A DNA stretch of 64,000 nt from Simmondsia chinensis (GCA_018398585.1 JAGTTD010000018.1:4719501-4783500); one strand, 5' to 3'. Shown: positions 1 to 12,330, counted from the stretch's first letter. The notes: generated by a model from the sequence alone, not told the origin. Program-made: numbers and translations.

Positions 1-527
1 GATATACACATGAAATCAAATTGAAGTTCACGGATGTAGTCGTGGTCACATAGAAGCAGAGTGTTATGGGAAGCAGGATGTCGCAAACATATGTAACGGG
101 TCACAACAATCATGTTGAGTTTTTGAAAGAATCATATGCTGATTTTAACATGCATAAATAGCCACAAAACCATTCATTTTATCCACTTTGATAGTTTTCA
201 ATATGCAAATATATTTAGAAATATGTTTTAATAAATAAATACAATATACAAACATCATCAAGGCCATTACAAAAATAGTGTTATGTAACAGTCAATCAAT
301 TAACAGACGCTATTTTACACAATGGCCTTCTTTTATGCATAAATTAGGGATAGTCTGGTATAAAATAGAAAACCATTGGGAAGAAGAAAAACGCAAATAG
401 AGCCATTAAATCAAATGAATGGCTTAGATTTAAAACTCACATCTCCCTTCCTCCCAAAAACCCTTACTGCGTGTGAGACACATAGATCCTTCACTTACCT
501 AAGAACTGTTACTTATCATTTAATTTA
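1..527. other. Intron sequence of the SAMTL-type gene, no exon seen
   Basis: The next coding exon should lie to the left, but nothing in this stretch matches the carrier family. The part around 180-330 resembles 6425-6545 (both contain GATAGTTTT followed by TTTTAATAAATAAA and a CATTACG/CATTACA motif), so it is a dispersed repeat. Confidence 0.45.
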
Positions 528-914
528 GGGTTATTTACACCAAAAATTCATGTACTTTGTCCACTATGTAAAATTTACTCATTATAATTTTAACTGTATC
601 AATTTAGTCCCTTACAACTTATATTGTGTTAATTTAGTCATAAGCTCAAATTGAAGTTAAGTTAATGACGTAATTTTCAACGGTACAGTCATTTCAAATG
701 CAAGTAACACAATATAAACCCACCCGCTCACTCAATTTAAACCAAAACCGTGATCAGACCATTAAAAATTCATTCACCGACTTAACATAAATTTAGCTTA
801 AGAACCAAATTGACACAATATAAATTGTACAAAGACTAAGTCGGCACAATTAAAGGTACAAGTACGCAATTAACACAATAGGCAAAGAACAGGAGCCTTT
901 GACGTAAATAATCC
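528..914. mobile_element. MITE, Mutator-type, with 9-bp target duplication
   Basis: The element starts GGGTTATTTACACC and ends GTAAATAATCC, so the ends are inverted repeats. It is flanked by TTTAATTTA at 519-527 and 915-923, a perfect 9-bp target duplication. The last 13 bp of the element plus the target copy are then repeated again up to 945. Internally it has the family phrases AATTTAGTCC and their inverse. Other copies are at 17564-17949 and 24423-24788. It lies in an intron. Confidence 0.8.
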
Positions 915-1030
915 TTTAATTTAACGTAAATAATCCTTTAATTTAACTTCCATCTGTTATCAATATCTGAATTCCACAAATCAGATTGAATGAGGTGCAG
1001 AGAACCAACAACATATAACGTATAGTATAC

Positions 1031-1468
1031 CTGAATATCAGGTAGTCCTGGAGCAACATTTATTAGCACTAGCCTACTTGCTTCGAAAATTCCAGTCCTT
1101 AATCCATGGCTGCAACATCATGAAAAGCAGGAATTTAGAAGATTTTTGCAACCAAGATAAAAAGGAATATAGAGTAGTCAGAGGGCAAACCTAGTGAACT
1201 GCCCAAGAATAGCAGGGATACAACCTCTGTATAATCCCTGAACACCAATCTGCGGAAGCCTTGATATTATCTCAGGGAAGGATAGTGTTGACGCTTGTAC
1301 TCGTGTCTGTAAAATCAAAGAACAATGTGAGATACATGAAATTAAATAAAGGCTCGTTACATAACAGATTTTATGCCAGCAGTAACGATTTATTAAAACA
1401 TATTCATAAATGTAACTGAACATTAGGAACTATCGAAGGGGTACTAAATGATTATATAATTATTCATT

Positions 1469-1499
<31 letters not shown>

Positions 1500-4400
1500 G
1501 GCAAACAGAAAGCAACTGATGTTCCTTTGAAAACCTCACATGAAAGCCACAAAATGTTGGACAACATCTGTAACAGATCATTTTAAGGCACCGCAACCGT
1601 GACATGACCGCAATTCGGTAATGTGGAGAGGTAGCCTCATGATAGAGGAAAGAAGTAATATTGCAAGAACCACTGAAAACAATAGAAAGCAGATTACATC
1701 ATTTGGCTAGCATAATAGTAAGCCGTATGGTCAATTTCTATACTTCAATCGAATGCTTATTTCTATTCTCCAGCTGCACGCTCACATGAGTAGCTTTAAG
1801 CATGGCCAAACGACAGTAGCATTCCCCCGAGTGAAATGGGAAAAAAAGCCAACAAAATATAGAAAAGAAGTTCAAGTATAAAAGAGTTGCCTTTATTGAA
1901 TCTACTGGATGCAGTAAAGAAGTCGAAAGTGCAGAAGCAAGGCCGCCTGCTAAGGCAGATCGCAGAACATTTCCAGTATGTATTTCCACTGGTGGTGCCA
2001 CAGGAACAACTGTAGCAGCTTCAAACCATACATTCCTGTGCATAAGACACATATAAGCCATATATCAACAGGCATGAAACACAACCTTTCAGTATTTTTT
2101 TCATGTTTTTTTGGGGGGCCGCGGGGGGGGGGGGGGGGGAGGGGGGTGTGGTAAGGTCTACATCTAGTTTCTGATGAGAACAAAACTCTTTTTTTTTTTA
2201 AGTTGAAGAATAAATTTAAAATAGGAGCACCTTAAACTGTTATGCACATAACACTCAAAAGCACAATCACGTACAGTCATGACACGTAGAAATGCTTGCA
2301 ATAGCGTTCTCAAATCTAGAACTTTATCATGCATGAAGAAGAGCTTTCACACAACCATTGCTCCCCAAATCACAATCCACTAACTTGAATCCAGGGGCAA
2401 ACAAAATAATTTCCACAAACTCATCCTTGACACAAGCACGTCCATGTGGCAGTATCACCATTAGTCGGGACCAACGAGCTGAGTCAACTCGTGATTTGAT
2501 CAGGTTCAATCCACGAAATGGCCCGACCCAGCCCTCCAGGCTGTTGGGTCAACCCACCCACCATAGCAGGCCAGGTCATGGGTCATTTTTTCATTTGAAA
2601 ACAGCCCTGCCTTGCCCGGGTCGCACGGGTGACCCATGACTGGGGTCAAACCTGTGTCACCAGTGCCCGTGCATGGACATCGTATGCCATAATATGACAA
2701 GTGCATGTGCACGACAGGACTATTTTTTAATAGTCCAATAATTTTAGAAAATTGTTTTCCCCTTGTAAAGACCCCCTCCTTTCCTTATTATCATTATTAT
2801 GATTATGTGTTCCTCCCAATGGTTCTATGTTTTCCCTTATTATCATTATGTGTTCACAATATTATTGCACACATAATATTTAGTTCTATCTATTTATTAT
2901 CAAAATCATGTTTGTCTAAGATCCTAACACCGATCCTCGCAATTGAAATTATCAAAAGAGGGGAGGGATATAAATATTGCACGAGGAAAATTTACATAGG
3001 GTCCGTCTCTATCTTAATCTATTACATGGGTCTCAACTAAGGCAATGCTGTAACTGGTGTTTTTACACCAGATAGACTAATGAAGAGAAGACACATCGTT
3101 GCTGCAAGAATGTAGTATCGCTTCCATCACACCCTGTTCGAGAGTGGCATCAATTTCTTGCAACAGTTGCCGATTATTCTCAAACAATGGCCAAGGTGGC
3201 GGTGTTGCTGGTGGTGTCTTCGATGATGGGCTAACCACCGTAGTGAAGTCATAAATCACCTCGGGATATCTCTCATCGCTGATATCCAAAGGTGGTCAAT
3301 TACTCAAGAAGGAAGGTGTACAATGACTCAAGAAGGAAGAGAAGAGGGGTATCTCTCATGATCTCCAACAATCATCCTGAGTATTTGCTTTCATGCTTCA
3401 AAGTTCTACGACATTAGGTTTTTAGATACAACTACGTTTTCGAACTCCTAATTCGAAATCTCAAAATCAAAAGTCAAAGTCAAGGACAAAGAAGGATTTT
3501 AACAAATTATTATAGATTTGAAAAATTCTGAATTATGAGTTTCAAAACGAATGGAAGCCAATTGCACAAACTCTAACGTCGTGTAAAGCTGAAAACAAAA
3601 TATTCATCGCAATGATGGAGATAGTGAGCGATATCCTGAGGTAGCAAATGAATCAATGGAACCAAGAAAGAAGTGCATCAAGAAATTTATTTTTTAAAAT
3701 ATTTTATGTATTTTATGTTTTATATATGTAATACTACATTTTTATATTTTGCACGTTAATAATAAAATAAAGATATTATTTTTCGATTTTGTACATATAT
3801 ATTTAGTGCTTTTTTAAAAAGTTAAAAACCAAAAAGGTTTCTTTCTTTTTAGGGTTGGGGGCTCTCCAGAAATAGCCTATAGGGGTAAGGCCGTGTACAC
3901 CTTATCCTCTCTAGACCCTGTCTTAGAGGGAGCCTCTTCAAATCATTGGGTGGTGGTGGTGGTGGTGATGGTGGTGGTGGTGGTGGTTAAAAATAAAACA
4001 AGGTCAAACCTGGGTCCACCCAAAAAAATATTGGGTCAAAACTGCAACCCAGTTTGACCCACCCAGAAAGACAAATAAACAGCTGCACTAAAGACAAGTA
4101 ACACAAGGCCCTCCAAATTGGTCCAGATCACTAACTGCAACACGAACAGCAAGAGGAAACATAAAATAAACAGATCAATCTCCACAGTTTGCCACAACCT
4201 TGCATATTGTCAGCTCAGTCTAAGCTTCATTTATTTATTCTTCCAAGGGATTGCAACGGGGCAGGTAACACCCGCTACCTATAGGTACCCACCCCGTTTG
4301 GGACGGATATGGTATAAATGAAGCGGGTAGTGGATACAGGTTGGGTGTACCCGCCACAGGTATGAGGCGGGTACAGGTATAATGTTGTACCCACCCGTCC

Positions 4401-7400
4401 CACTCCGCTTTATACCCACCCCGTCTCATACCCACAATATACGCTACATTTTGCTAACTTTCAAATTAAAAAATATGTGCTTAAATTTAATTACCTAAAT
4501 TATTTATCAATGTCATAAAAAATATAATTGAATTTTTAAAAATAGTATTAAATAATTAATACGGAAGGGCATGGATAATCCTTTGGCACAAATATTAGGG
4601 TGGTATGGGGCGGGTAATGGACGATCATTGGATACACAGGTAATGGGACGGTACGGGTATGGGTTTATACCCGCCGGGGCAGGTGAGGGTATCCACTTTA
4701 TACCTGTGGCGGGTAATCGAGCGGGTATGGGTATGGATTTGGGTGGCGGGTATAGGTACAGAGGAGGCAACTCCCATACCCACCCCGCCTGCCCCATTGC
4801 CATCCCTAGTTCTTCTCCTCTCTGTATTCTATTTATTTCATGTTTCCTAGTAGAGGGTAGCGTTAAAGATACTGCTCCAACTATACATCCTCGCTAGTCC
4901 CTAGGTGTAAGCACAATGTTGAGGTGAGACATCAAGATGCTAATTATAGTCATATCCATTTCACAATGTCAATAACAATTAGGATAGACCATAAATGATA
5001 CTGCACAACCCGGATGCATCAAGACCATCCAGTAGCAAACGTTCTTTGCATCCATCTGTGGCACAGAAATTTCAAAAAGCAACGGCAACAAAAAGTCATC
5101 TTACCGGGGATCATCTTGAAGTCGATCTGATGGAAGTAAAAGCATAAAATTTCGGAAATGCCCATACGAGATGGATCCCTCTGCATCTGCTGTTAGAAAT
5201 CTCATCATAGCAACAGCATTGTCTTCATTTGCTGGAAGTCCTGCATTTTTCAAGGATGCCAGAATTTCACTCTTTTTCAGTGTGCCAGACTTGCTCAAGC
5301 ATAGAGAGGTATAAGCTCGAAGAATAGTTGGTTCCCTCTGCTCCATCAAAGTCAAGAATCGTTTCCATCCGAATGATTTTGCGAACAAGTGATTTCTAGC
5401 ACGTCGCATAAATTCCCCGGCATATCTCTGCGGCAACTTTCTCTTTCTCATTGCAATTTCCAGATCCTCTAGTGTTACCTGGCCATCTCCATCTCTGTCC
5501 AGCTCTTCAAAGAACCTCCTTCCTGTATATATGCATAATTCTCAGCATATTACTCTTTCTTGTGTTCTAGGTAAATTTTTTCTTTGTTGGAAGGAGGAGA
5601 GGGGCAGGGGCTGGCTAAGTGTGTTAAATATAAAACATTTAAAAAAGAAGGTTGTATCAGAACACTACACAGATAGTAACAAAGATGATTCCTTGGGACA
5701 TTCTAGTTTGTTTTTTTGTTGATCAGAAAAAGAAAAAAATATTAAGAGAGAAAGAATATACAAAGAGTTAAGTACAAGGCATTCACAAAATTACAAAATG
5801 CAACAATAAAAAAATCAGGAACCAATAACATAAAGCCTTCCAATCCCTCTGCAAATCAACTGAGGGCATGTAAGCAAGGCCCCCAAAGTTCTTTGTCCAA
5901 AGCTCCTAAAAAGTGTTAAGGACATTCTGATTTGCTTTTCCTACAGACTTGCTTTAAAATTTGGGATAGGTTCAGGCATCCTATCTAAAATCAAAAACAG
6001 TTGAAACAAAAAGAAACTACAGGTTACTACATGTGCAAGTTGCAGCCCTGCAATTGAGCCTGTGGCTTGCTCATAATCTCATCAGTATAACGCATAACCC
6101 CCTAAGACAGCGCCAGTGAAAAGCAATAGCTTGAAAAATCTTTGAATTCCCAAAAAATGCACGTACCTTGGAAAATCACACACGTGAATGCTATAAAAAA
6201 TGCTTCAAACTTCAGAAGCTCTAAGTGCACTTTACCGTGGAATCAAATTGCATACGACGGTCGCGGTTGCAATGTTGCAGAAGTGGAGCAAAGCGAGTAG
6301 TATGCAAAATTGAATGAACAACAGAAATTGCATTGAGCTTTTTAAGGGAATAGAAGTTGCTCTTAAGCATAATTTGTACAAAATTGAACGAACAACTCTA
6401 CCATCAATAATTTTTTCACCCGTTTGATAGTTTTTAACATGTAATACATTTATAAAAAATTTTAATAAATAAAATACCATATCTAAGCATTATGCATGCC
6501 ATGACAAAGTTACCATTACGTAACGACCAATTACATAAGAGGTAACCCGGAATCCATAACGCATATGATACCACATTGCACAGTCACAGGAAAAGGGGCT
6601 TCCATATGCACACTTCCTTTGATTGCTAGCTAGGGTTCTCACTATTCTCATGAGAAACAAATGAAAGGCTTATAGAACCACAAAAGCCTCAGTAGTCTCA
6701 GCCAACTAATTTGTAGGTGAGTGTAAATACTCGATGAAGCCAATACCATAGATGACTACAAGTTCCTCCAACAGCGGTCAACATTGACTTAGCAAGAACC
6801 ATAAACACCAGTGCAGTTCATAAACATGTTAACTAATAGGCGCGATCAAACAAACAATAGAATGAAACATTATCAAACCAGCCTGAGCCAAGTTCTAGGT
6901 TTACCACTAGCAACTAGCACAACTCCAATTTTTTTTTTTTTAAGGGTAATAAGAAGATAATTTAAGATATAGAGATATGAGTCAATCACTCAACTCCATT
7001 AGAAGGAACTCCAAAATAGTAAAAATCTTATAAGTAGCTAAGACCAAAAACATCAGAGACTAATGATTGCATTCATACCATAACCACTCAGAAGTGACAG
7101 CACTAATTGTACACTTTACTTGGTAATCAGCCAAGAATCATTAACTTCTTCACATCCTCTGAATCATCTTCCATTAAACCCAAGAGAGAGAACAAGGAAG
7201 ACAAACAAGCAGGAGAGATGAAATAATCACCCGGGCTTTGTTCTCTTTCTCTTCCTAAACATTTGAACAAGATTCAGAAGCAAACACGTTTTTGGAGAGG
7301 AACAGAGAACTTTAGTTTACAAGTTAAGTAGAAGAACCAGTCACTGATATAGCAACACATCTGTCAAACAACATTATGCACCACGTATTGTAGTGTATCG

Positions 7401-8780
7401 CACATAGTCCGAATATGAAACTTAAAAAGCAGCATTTAGGTCCAAGATTCAGCATTCACAAAACCAGGAGTTGAATGTTCCGGAAGTAACTGCCAGCAGC
7501 AGCAATCTCATCTGTAAATTATAAGACATGCAATATGCAAGCATCATAGTGTTACAATGCAGTCCCATAGCAATTACACAGATCCAGAGCTCCCATCCAT
7601 ATTCAAAACTAAAGTTAGACTTGTGACCAAGCTACATACCTTCAGCCTCGGTATATCTGAAAAAATCCTGAACAGAAAATAACTTCTTCTTGTCCGGAAT
7701 ATCTTTTGGGGAACGCCCCAACTGAGGCAAAAGCTCCATCAGTTCCGTAATTGATACAGTTGACAGAGTTGTCTTCAGGCGCTCAACATTTGACAAGGGA
7801 ATGTTAAGCAACCCACTAGCCAGTTTTTGAGGAGAAACAGCTCCCGACTCCTCCCTTGTGTTTGACGTTACACTGTCATCACCATCTTCGTTCACAGGAG
7901 ACGTAACTCCAACAAGCGTAGAGGGTGCACCTCCCACCCGTGCAAACTTTAAATTTCCCAAAAGCCCGTTCACATCTACTTTTCTTCCTTCAAAGATACT
8001 TGTAACTGCCTTCAAATGGTCAAATGTGGACAGCGAAGAAGGTGGTGAAGAATCAGAATTCTCTTTACTGCTTCGGTTAACACGTTGATCATGCTTTCGA
8101 AGATTCTCAATCAAGTGATCAAAAATGATGCCCATTAAAACTTCAAGCGGCACATGTTTACTTCCATCATATCCAGTACACTCATTTGGCAACGTCATAA
8201 TGAACAACCCTTTTCTCAGTTCTTTTTTCTTACATTCACTAGCTGGTTTTGAAATGTGTCCCGATGAGTAAGAACAAACCGTTTTGTTGTCACCCGCCTT
8301 CTGACACCGCTTCTTACCCAATTTAAACGGACTGGGAAAAGCCTGAACAAACCCATTGAGCATCACAGACCACATCATCGCAAACTGCAAGCAGTTCAAG
8401 CACGACGCTTCTTCTTTCCCCAAGCCCCTGTCCTTGGACCGCTCCTCTGACGAATCACCATGTGAAAACATGCCCAAAATCGCCTTTACGGGAAGCTTTA
8501 TCGAGAACCCCTTTTTCTTCTCCTCATTCAAACTACAATGGGTGCACTTCTTCTTCTCATTGCAACCATGAACCTTATCAATCCTCCCACTTTTACCACA
8601 ATCAACACCTCCATTTAAGTACCCGGACAGCTCAACATTAGCACTACCATCCCTCGAACCTAACCATGAACACTCAAAATCCTTAGCCGCCTTCTTAATT
8701 CCAGATTCTAGAGGCGAAAGCGCACTTTGAATCGAATAAATCAATGATTCAACAGGATTATTATTATTCCCAGACACCAT
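1031..8780 (-). CDS. SAMTL: SAMTL-type mitochondrial carrier with EF-hand, partial at 3' end
   Basis: Five coding exons can be joined in phase on the minus strand: 7640-8780, 5105-5522, 1891-2035, 1191-1306 and 1031-1109, giving about 633 residues; the last part lies off the left edge. I chose Met at 8780 because the following residues (MVSGNNNNPVESLIYSIQ) fit the start of Arabidopsis At2g35800; an upstream in-frame Met at 8834 is in the same exon. Residues 1-380 are a family-specific region. Residues 389-400 (DRDGDGQVTLED) form a canonical EF-hand loop. From about residue 520 the carrier domain begins, with HPVDSIKTRVQ fitting the PX[DE]XX[KR] signature of carrier repeat 1. The family sits in organelle inner membranes; S-adenosylmethionine transport is suggested only by relatedness. 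The intron before exon 4 has a GC donor. Introns are large and full of transposons. Compared with a ~820-residue family length, about 190 residues are outside the window. Confidence 0.93.
3077..3289 (-). other. Unrecognised open frame inside an intron
   Basis: A 70-codon frame opens MDISDERYPEVIYDF and has a proline-rich stretch (PPATPPPWPLFENN). Its composition is more like coding DNA than its AT-rich surroundings. No family is recognised and no splice partner is evident. It may be a fragment carried in by a transposon. Confidence 0.2.
3850..3990 (+). mobile_element. Au-like SINE tail
   Basis: The stretch GGTTGGGGGCTCTCCAG, then GGCCGTGTACACC, CTAGACCCTG and GGGAGCC, matches in order the SINE-like copies at 18976-19090 and 38872-38998. 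It ends in a GGT-rich simple repeat instead of the usual TTG run. The 5' head is missing or unrecognisable. Confidence 0.6.
4245..4808. mobile_element. hAT-type MITE
   Basis: The left end AAGGGATTGCAACGGGGCAG matches the inverse of the right end (TAGGGATGGCAATGGGGCAG). This is the usual terminal pattern of plant hAT MITEs rich in CGGGTA/TACCCG. Flanks ATTCTTCC and GTTCTTCT are an 8-bp target duplication with two transitions. No coding capacity. Confidence 0.75.
5711..5919 (-). mobile_element. 5'-truncated LINE tail in intron 2
   Basis: This short segment is similar to the LINE tail at 18044-18552 (shared phrase AAAGCCTTCYAATCCCTYTG). It is flanked by 15-bp direct repeats GGACATTCTAGTTTG and GGACATTCTGATTTG with two mismatches, the mark of target-primed integration. 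The T/A-rich end at the left fits a poly(A) tail on the minus strand. Confidence 0.7.
5920..7639 (-). other. Remainder of intron 2 of the SAMTL-type gene
   Basis: No exon found. A dispersed repeat at about 6240-6545 shares sequence with 180-330. The rest is ordinary AT-rich intron. Confidence 0.5.
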
Positions 8781-8837
8781 CCCTGAAACCCTAAATTCTT
8801 CAATACCCTCAAATTCCAGTCCAATAAAGAACAATCC

Positions 8838-9865
8838 CTAACCCAAAACAAATATTTCACAGGTCAATAAAACAATGACCCCTAACAAATCACATACAAA
8901 GCTTCAATCACCAACAGCAGAATTGCCCAGAAACATCAAAACCCTAGCTGTACGGAACTTATACAATCCAATTGCAAACCAAAAACATCCTGTTACAAGA
9001 AAAATAAATTAATCACGTATTATGCATGTAATTAAATGGTGTTTAGTCGGTAATTATATTTTAGTAATAACCTAGGTAATTTTCTATTAGATAATTAGGG
9101 TTATAATAGTCCCCATTCCCCAAAACTATATTATATATGGTATAGAGTTGTATTGGCAAGGGTAACAACATGAATATGAAATGAAATCCCCCCCCCCCCC
9201 CCCCCCCCCTCCTCCTCCTCCCACACCCCAAAAAAAAAATTTTATATATATATATATATTCTCTCTAGTTCCTCTCTTATTCTCCAATCTTCTGCCCTTT
9301 TCACTCGATTGTATTACAAGAAAAATAAATTAATCACATTTTAGACACGTGATTAAATAGCATTATAGCAGCTTTATTTTAGTTATAATCTTGGTTATTT
9401 AGAGGCCTCTCTCCCCAATTTCTATATAAGCATCACCTATGGTTCTATAGCGGTTATGAAAATGGATGATCATTTGAAATTTCTCGCCCCCCCACTATTC
9501 TCTTGTCCCTTCCCCGATTTCTACTCTTCCCCACCTTAATTGCTATTATAAACCCTATTTACGGCTCAAAAACAGCAATCTAGCTACTCTCTATGGTTTT
9601 TATCGTATCAAATTGAACTATCAAACCCTAGTTAAGTTTCAAAGAGGCCGATCTAGCCACTCTTCCTGGTTTTAACTGCATCGAATAAAAGCATTTGCAC
9701 GCTAAAATGCGAGAAAATTAATGAGATAATCTGACACAGATCAAAATCGAATTAACTCAAAAAATTCAGAAAAGAGCCCTAATTATCGACATTTTCAATC
9801 AATCAAGAAGGCTCAAGATAGAAGAAATCAATGGAAATCAGAGTAGGAAGAGAGAGAGAAAATAC
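8838..9865 (-). other. 5' UTR intron of the SAMTL-type gene
   Basis: Intron of about 1 kb. It holds a C homopolymer and short AT run near 9189-9260 and two diverged copies of a ~90-bp segment (8993-9080 and 9312-9400) that share TTACAAGAAAAATAAATTAA. No coding potential seen. Confidence 0.5.
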
Positions 9866-10076
9866 CTCAGCGAGATAAGAGTATGAAGGAGAGGTTTCAG
9901 ACAATCAAAATCTGAACGAAGTGAGAGATTGTGGTGGAAGGAGAGTGAAGAGGATGAGAAAGAATGGGATCAGCCCATTTTTTCGCCTTTTCTTAATTAT
10001 TTTTCTCTGTTTCCAGGGCTTTTTATTATTAATTAATATTAATAATAGAAGGAAAAAAGCCCAGAAATAATAATAA
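9866..10076 (-). promoter_or_regulatory. 5' UTR exon and proximal promoter of the SAMTL-type gene
   Basis: A good donor (CTGAG followed by GTATT) ends a non-coding exon at 9866, and an acceptor at 8838 precedes the coding exon, so the gene has a 5' UTR intron. Transcription probably starts near 9990. Just upstream on the minus strand are TGGGCT/GGGCTT motifs like the site II elements of plant housekeeping promoters. No clear TATA box is visible. The promoter is cut short by a Copia LTR whose edge is at 10077, under 100 bp from the inferred start. Splice sites are read directly; the start site is inferred. Confidence 0.6.
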
Positions 10077-12318
10077 TGTTGTAAATATTAAATATTTTTT
10101 GGGTATAATTTTAGGTTTAAGTTTGGATATTATTAAATATCCTAAAAAATTAAAAATTATGTAAAAGATATTTATATACACATATACATATCTATACTAT
10201 ATATATATTGTGAAGTTATCTCCCCCTTAAAAAGCATCCAAATCCCCAATTTTTTTTTTTTTAGATTTTTCTTTTTTTTTTTAAATGCTCCATTAACCCT
10301 AATCCCTTTTTCTTTTTTTTTTTCCCTGTTTTCTTATTTTACTTTTTTTGTATTGATTTGTAGATTAAATAACAACAATTAATCTAAAAGTAGTACAACT
10401 ATATCTCAACGTATCAAAGAAATAACAATGGGACAGGTATAATTATCTATACTTATTTTCTTTTATAATATTTCTCACAATGTCTCCAGTATCTCATATA
10501 TTAAGAGTAGAATTTTGAATATTTTCTTGGTTATAAATAGCACGAAAATAATGTATATCTTTATATGGTGAACTTAGGGATGACAATAGGACGGGTATGA
10601 TTATCTATACTTATTTTCTTTTATAATATTGTCCACAATGCCTTCGGGATCTCATATATTAAGAGTAGAATTTTGAACATTTTCTTGGTTATAAATAGCA
10701 CGAAAATAATGTATATCTTTATGTGGTGAACTTAAAGGGTATTGAGTCAATTTCAATGAGAAAACTATTAGTATATAGTAAAAGTCTTAAATAAAAATAT
10801 GACCAATGTATTTCCTATTTTAAGTCTTCAATAGGAAATTTATTTTCCCTTTTCTCTTTTGCCGATTATTTTTCTTTATGAATTAAATACAAAAAATCTT
10901 AAATTAAAATTTTATTTATTTTATTTATTTTTAGTTCGTGTTATTTAATAAAAAATTTTACAATATAATAGGGTGACAAAATATTTTATTAATTTTTCTT
11001 CGAAAACCAAAAATAAGAAAAAAAAAGGGGGGAGATAAAAAGGGTATTTAAGAGTAGAATTGAAAAAAAAATAAAAAAAGGAAAAAAATATAAGAAAGTA
11101 TTAAAAAAAAATATCCAACATAATTTTTGATTGAAAAATATAAAGTAAATCATATTTTAGACTTTTCTAGAGACCTTTTCTTAACCTAAGATTCAAAAAC
11201 TTCTTAAATTGCCCACGATGCCTCCGATATCTCATATATCTTCAATGTTCGCCAACCACAATTACACAGTAAATTTTTTTTTAAGACTTTTCTTATATAA
11301 TCCAGGAACAGGGCGCGGGTTAGACCTCCGACAACCCAAAAAAAAAAAAAAAAGATTTTTCGTATTTAGTCCATGAAGTGCGACATTTCGCTTCGCATTA
11401 CACAACAAAACTAGGGTACGAAAAGACTTAATTCATTAAAGTTCCAAAAATTAATAAGGAAAATATATTTTTAATTTAAGACTTTCCTTATTTAACCTAT
11501 AAAAAAATAGAAAGGGTTCTAAAAAAAAGGCATCTGATAATCGAATATAATAAAGAAAATATTAAGCCAATATATTATTGTTTTAATACTTCTCTTGTGT
11601 AATCCGAGAATAGGATGCTGATTACACCTCCAACAATTTCGAATTAAGACTTTTCATATTTTGTCCTTAAGAAAAAATCAAGTATACCTCCCATAATCAA
11701 AAATAAAAAAATAATACATTCTTAATTTAAGACTTTCTGTGTTTAATCCATAAAAAAATAAATCGGTAAAAGAAAAAAAAATTCAAGTCCCTGTTAAAGA
11801 CTTTAAATGGAAAATATAGTTTGTCTTATTTTTTACTGGAAACTATTTCAGTTATTACTATGAGAATTATATAAATTAAACAACATTATGGACAGCTGAT
11901 CACACAAGATCTTAATTCGATACAAAAAATCATAGATATAAAATACAGTGATCAATATATACTATCCGTGTATCGCATGGGAATGAAACTAGTACATATA
12001 ATATATATGTGTGCATACATATATCTGCGACACATGTCCTATACGTGTACTATTGTTAATCTTGGGTGCATGACTCATCTACAATTTGTGTGCATATAAA
12101 TATGAGAGTTCAGGGAGAATTATAAGTGAGATTGAGAGAACAGCAAAATGCAATATTATATATAACATAATATTGAGAGATTATTTAAATCGATAAAAAA
12201 AGCTTCTCTGATTCTCTAGTTCTGATATAAAATACTTGTTATTTTTTTGCTAATTATATTTGGGTTTGTCTTTTTATTACCATCCTATAGAGTATAATTT
12301 CTCTATAGTTTTATAACA
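10077..12318 (+). repeat. 5' LTR of the Copia element, split by a Helitron
   Basis: The LTR is 10077-10190 plus 11993-12318, about 440 bp, against 443 bp for the 3' LTR. Both halves align with 17108-17550 in order, from TGTTRTAAATATT to TTTTATAACA. Confidence 0.88.
10191..11992 (+). mobile_element. Non-autonomous Helitron inside the LTR
   Basis: The 5' end TCTATACTATATATATATTG is typical of plant Helitrons. The 3' end has a hairpin (CCGTG-TATCG-CATGG) followed a few bases later by CTAG. It lies exactly between A (10190) and T (11993), the known Helitron target. The uninterrupted 3' LTR shows where it went in. About 1.8 kb, with no Rep/helicase coding. It contains a 158-bp tandem duplication (about 10426-10735) and eight diverged repeats of an AAGACTTTTC core between 11159 and 11815. 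Confidence 0.85.
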
Positions 12319-12330
12319 TGTTATCAGCAC
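12319..12330 (+). other. Primer binding site of the Copia element
   Basis: TGTTATCAGCAC directly after the LTR resembles the initiator tRNA-Met binding site TGGTATCAGAGC, with three differences. Confidence 0.7.

Larger units (their letters stand above)
2036..5104 (-). other. Intron 3 of the SAMTL-type gene, packed with repeats
   Basis: A 3.1 kb intron between the EF-hand exon and the first carrier exon. It contains a G homopolymer near 2120-2150, GGGTCAACCCACCC-type repeat pieces at about 2460-2700 and 4000-4060, a SINE tail, a hAT MITE and one stray open frame (3077-3289), each listed separately. The remaining AT-rich parts show nothing. Confidence 0.7.

Noticed and set aside
2100..2183. 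A proline-rich protein encoded by the G tract
   Set aside because: The frame is produced by a homopolymer in an intron.
7858..8571. Plus-strand open frames over the SAMTL coding exon
   Set aside because: They are shadows of the minus-strand coding exon, which matches a known family.
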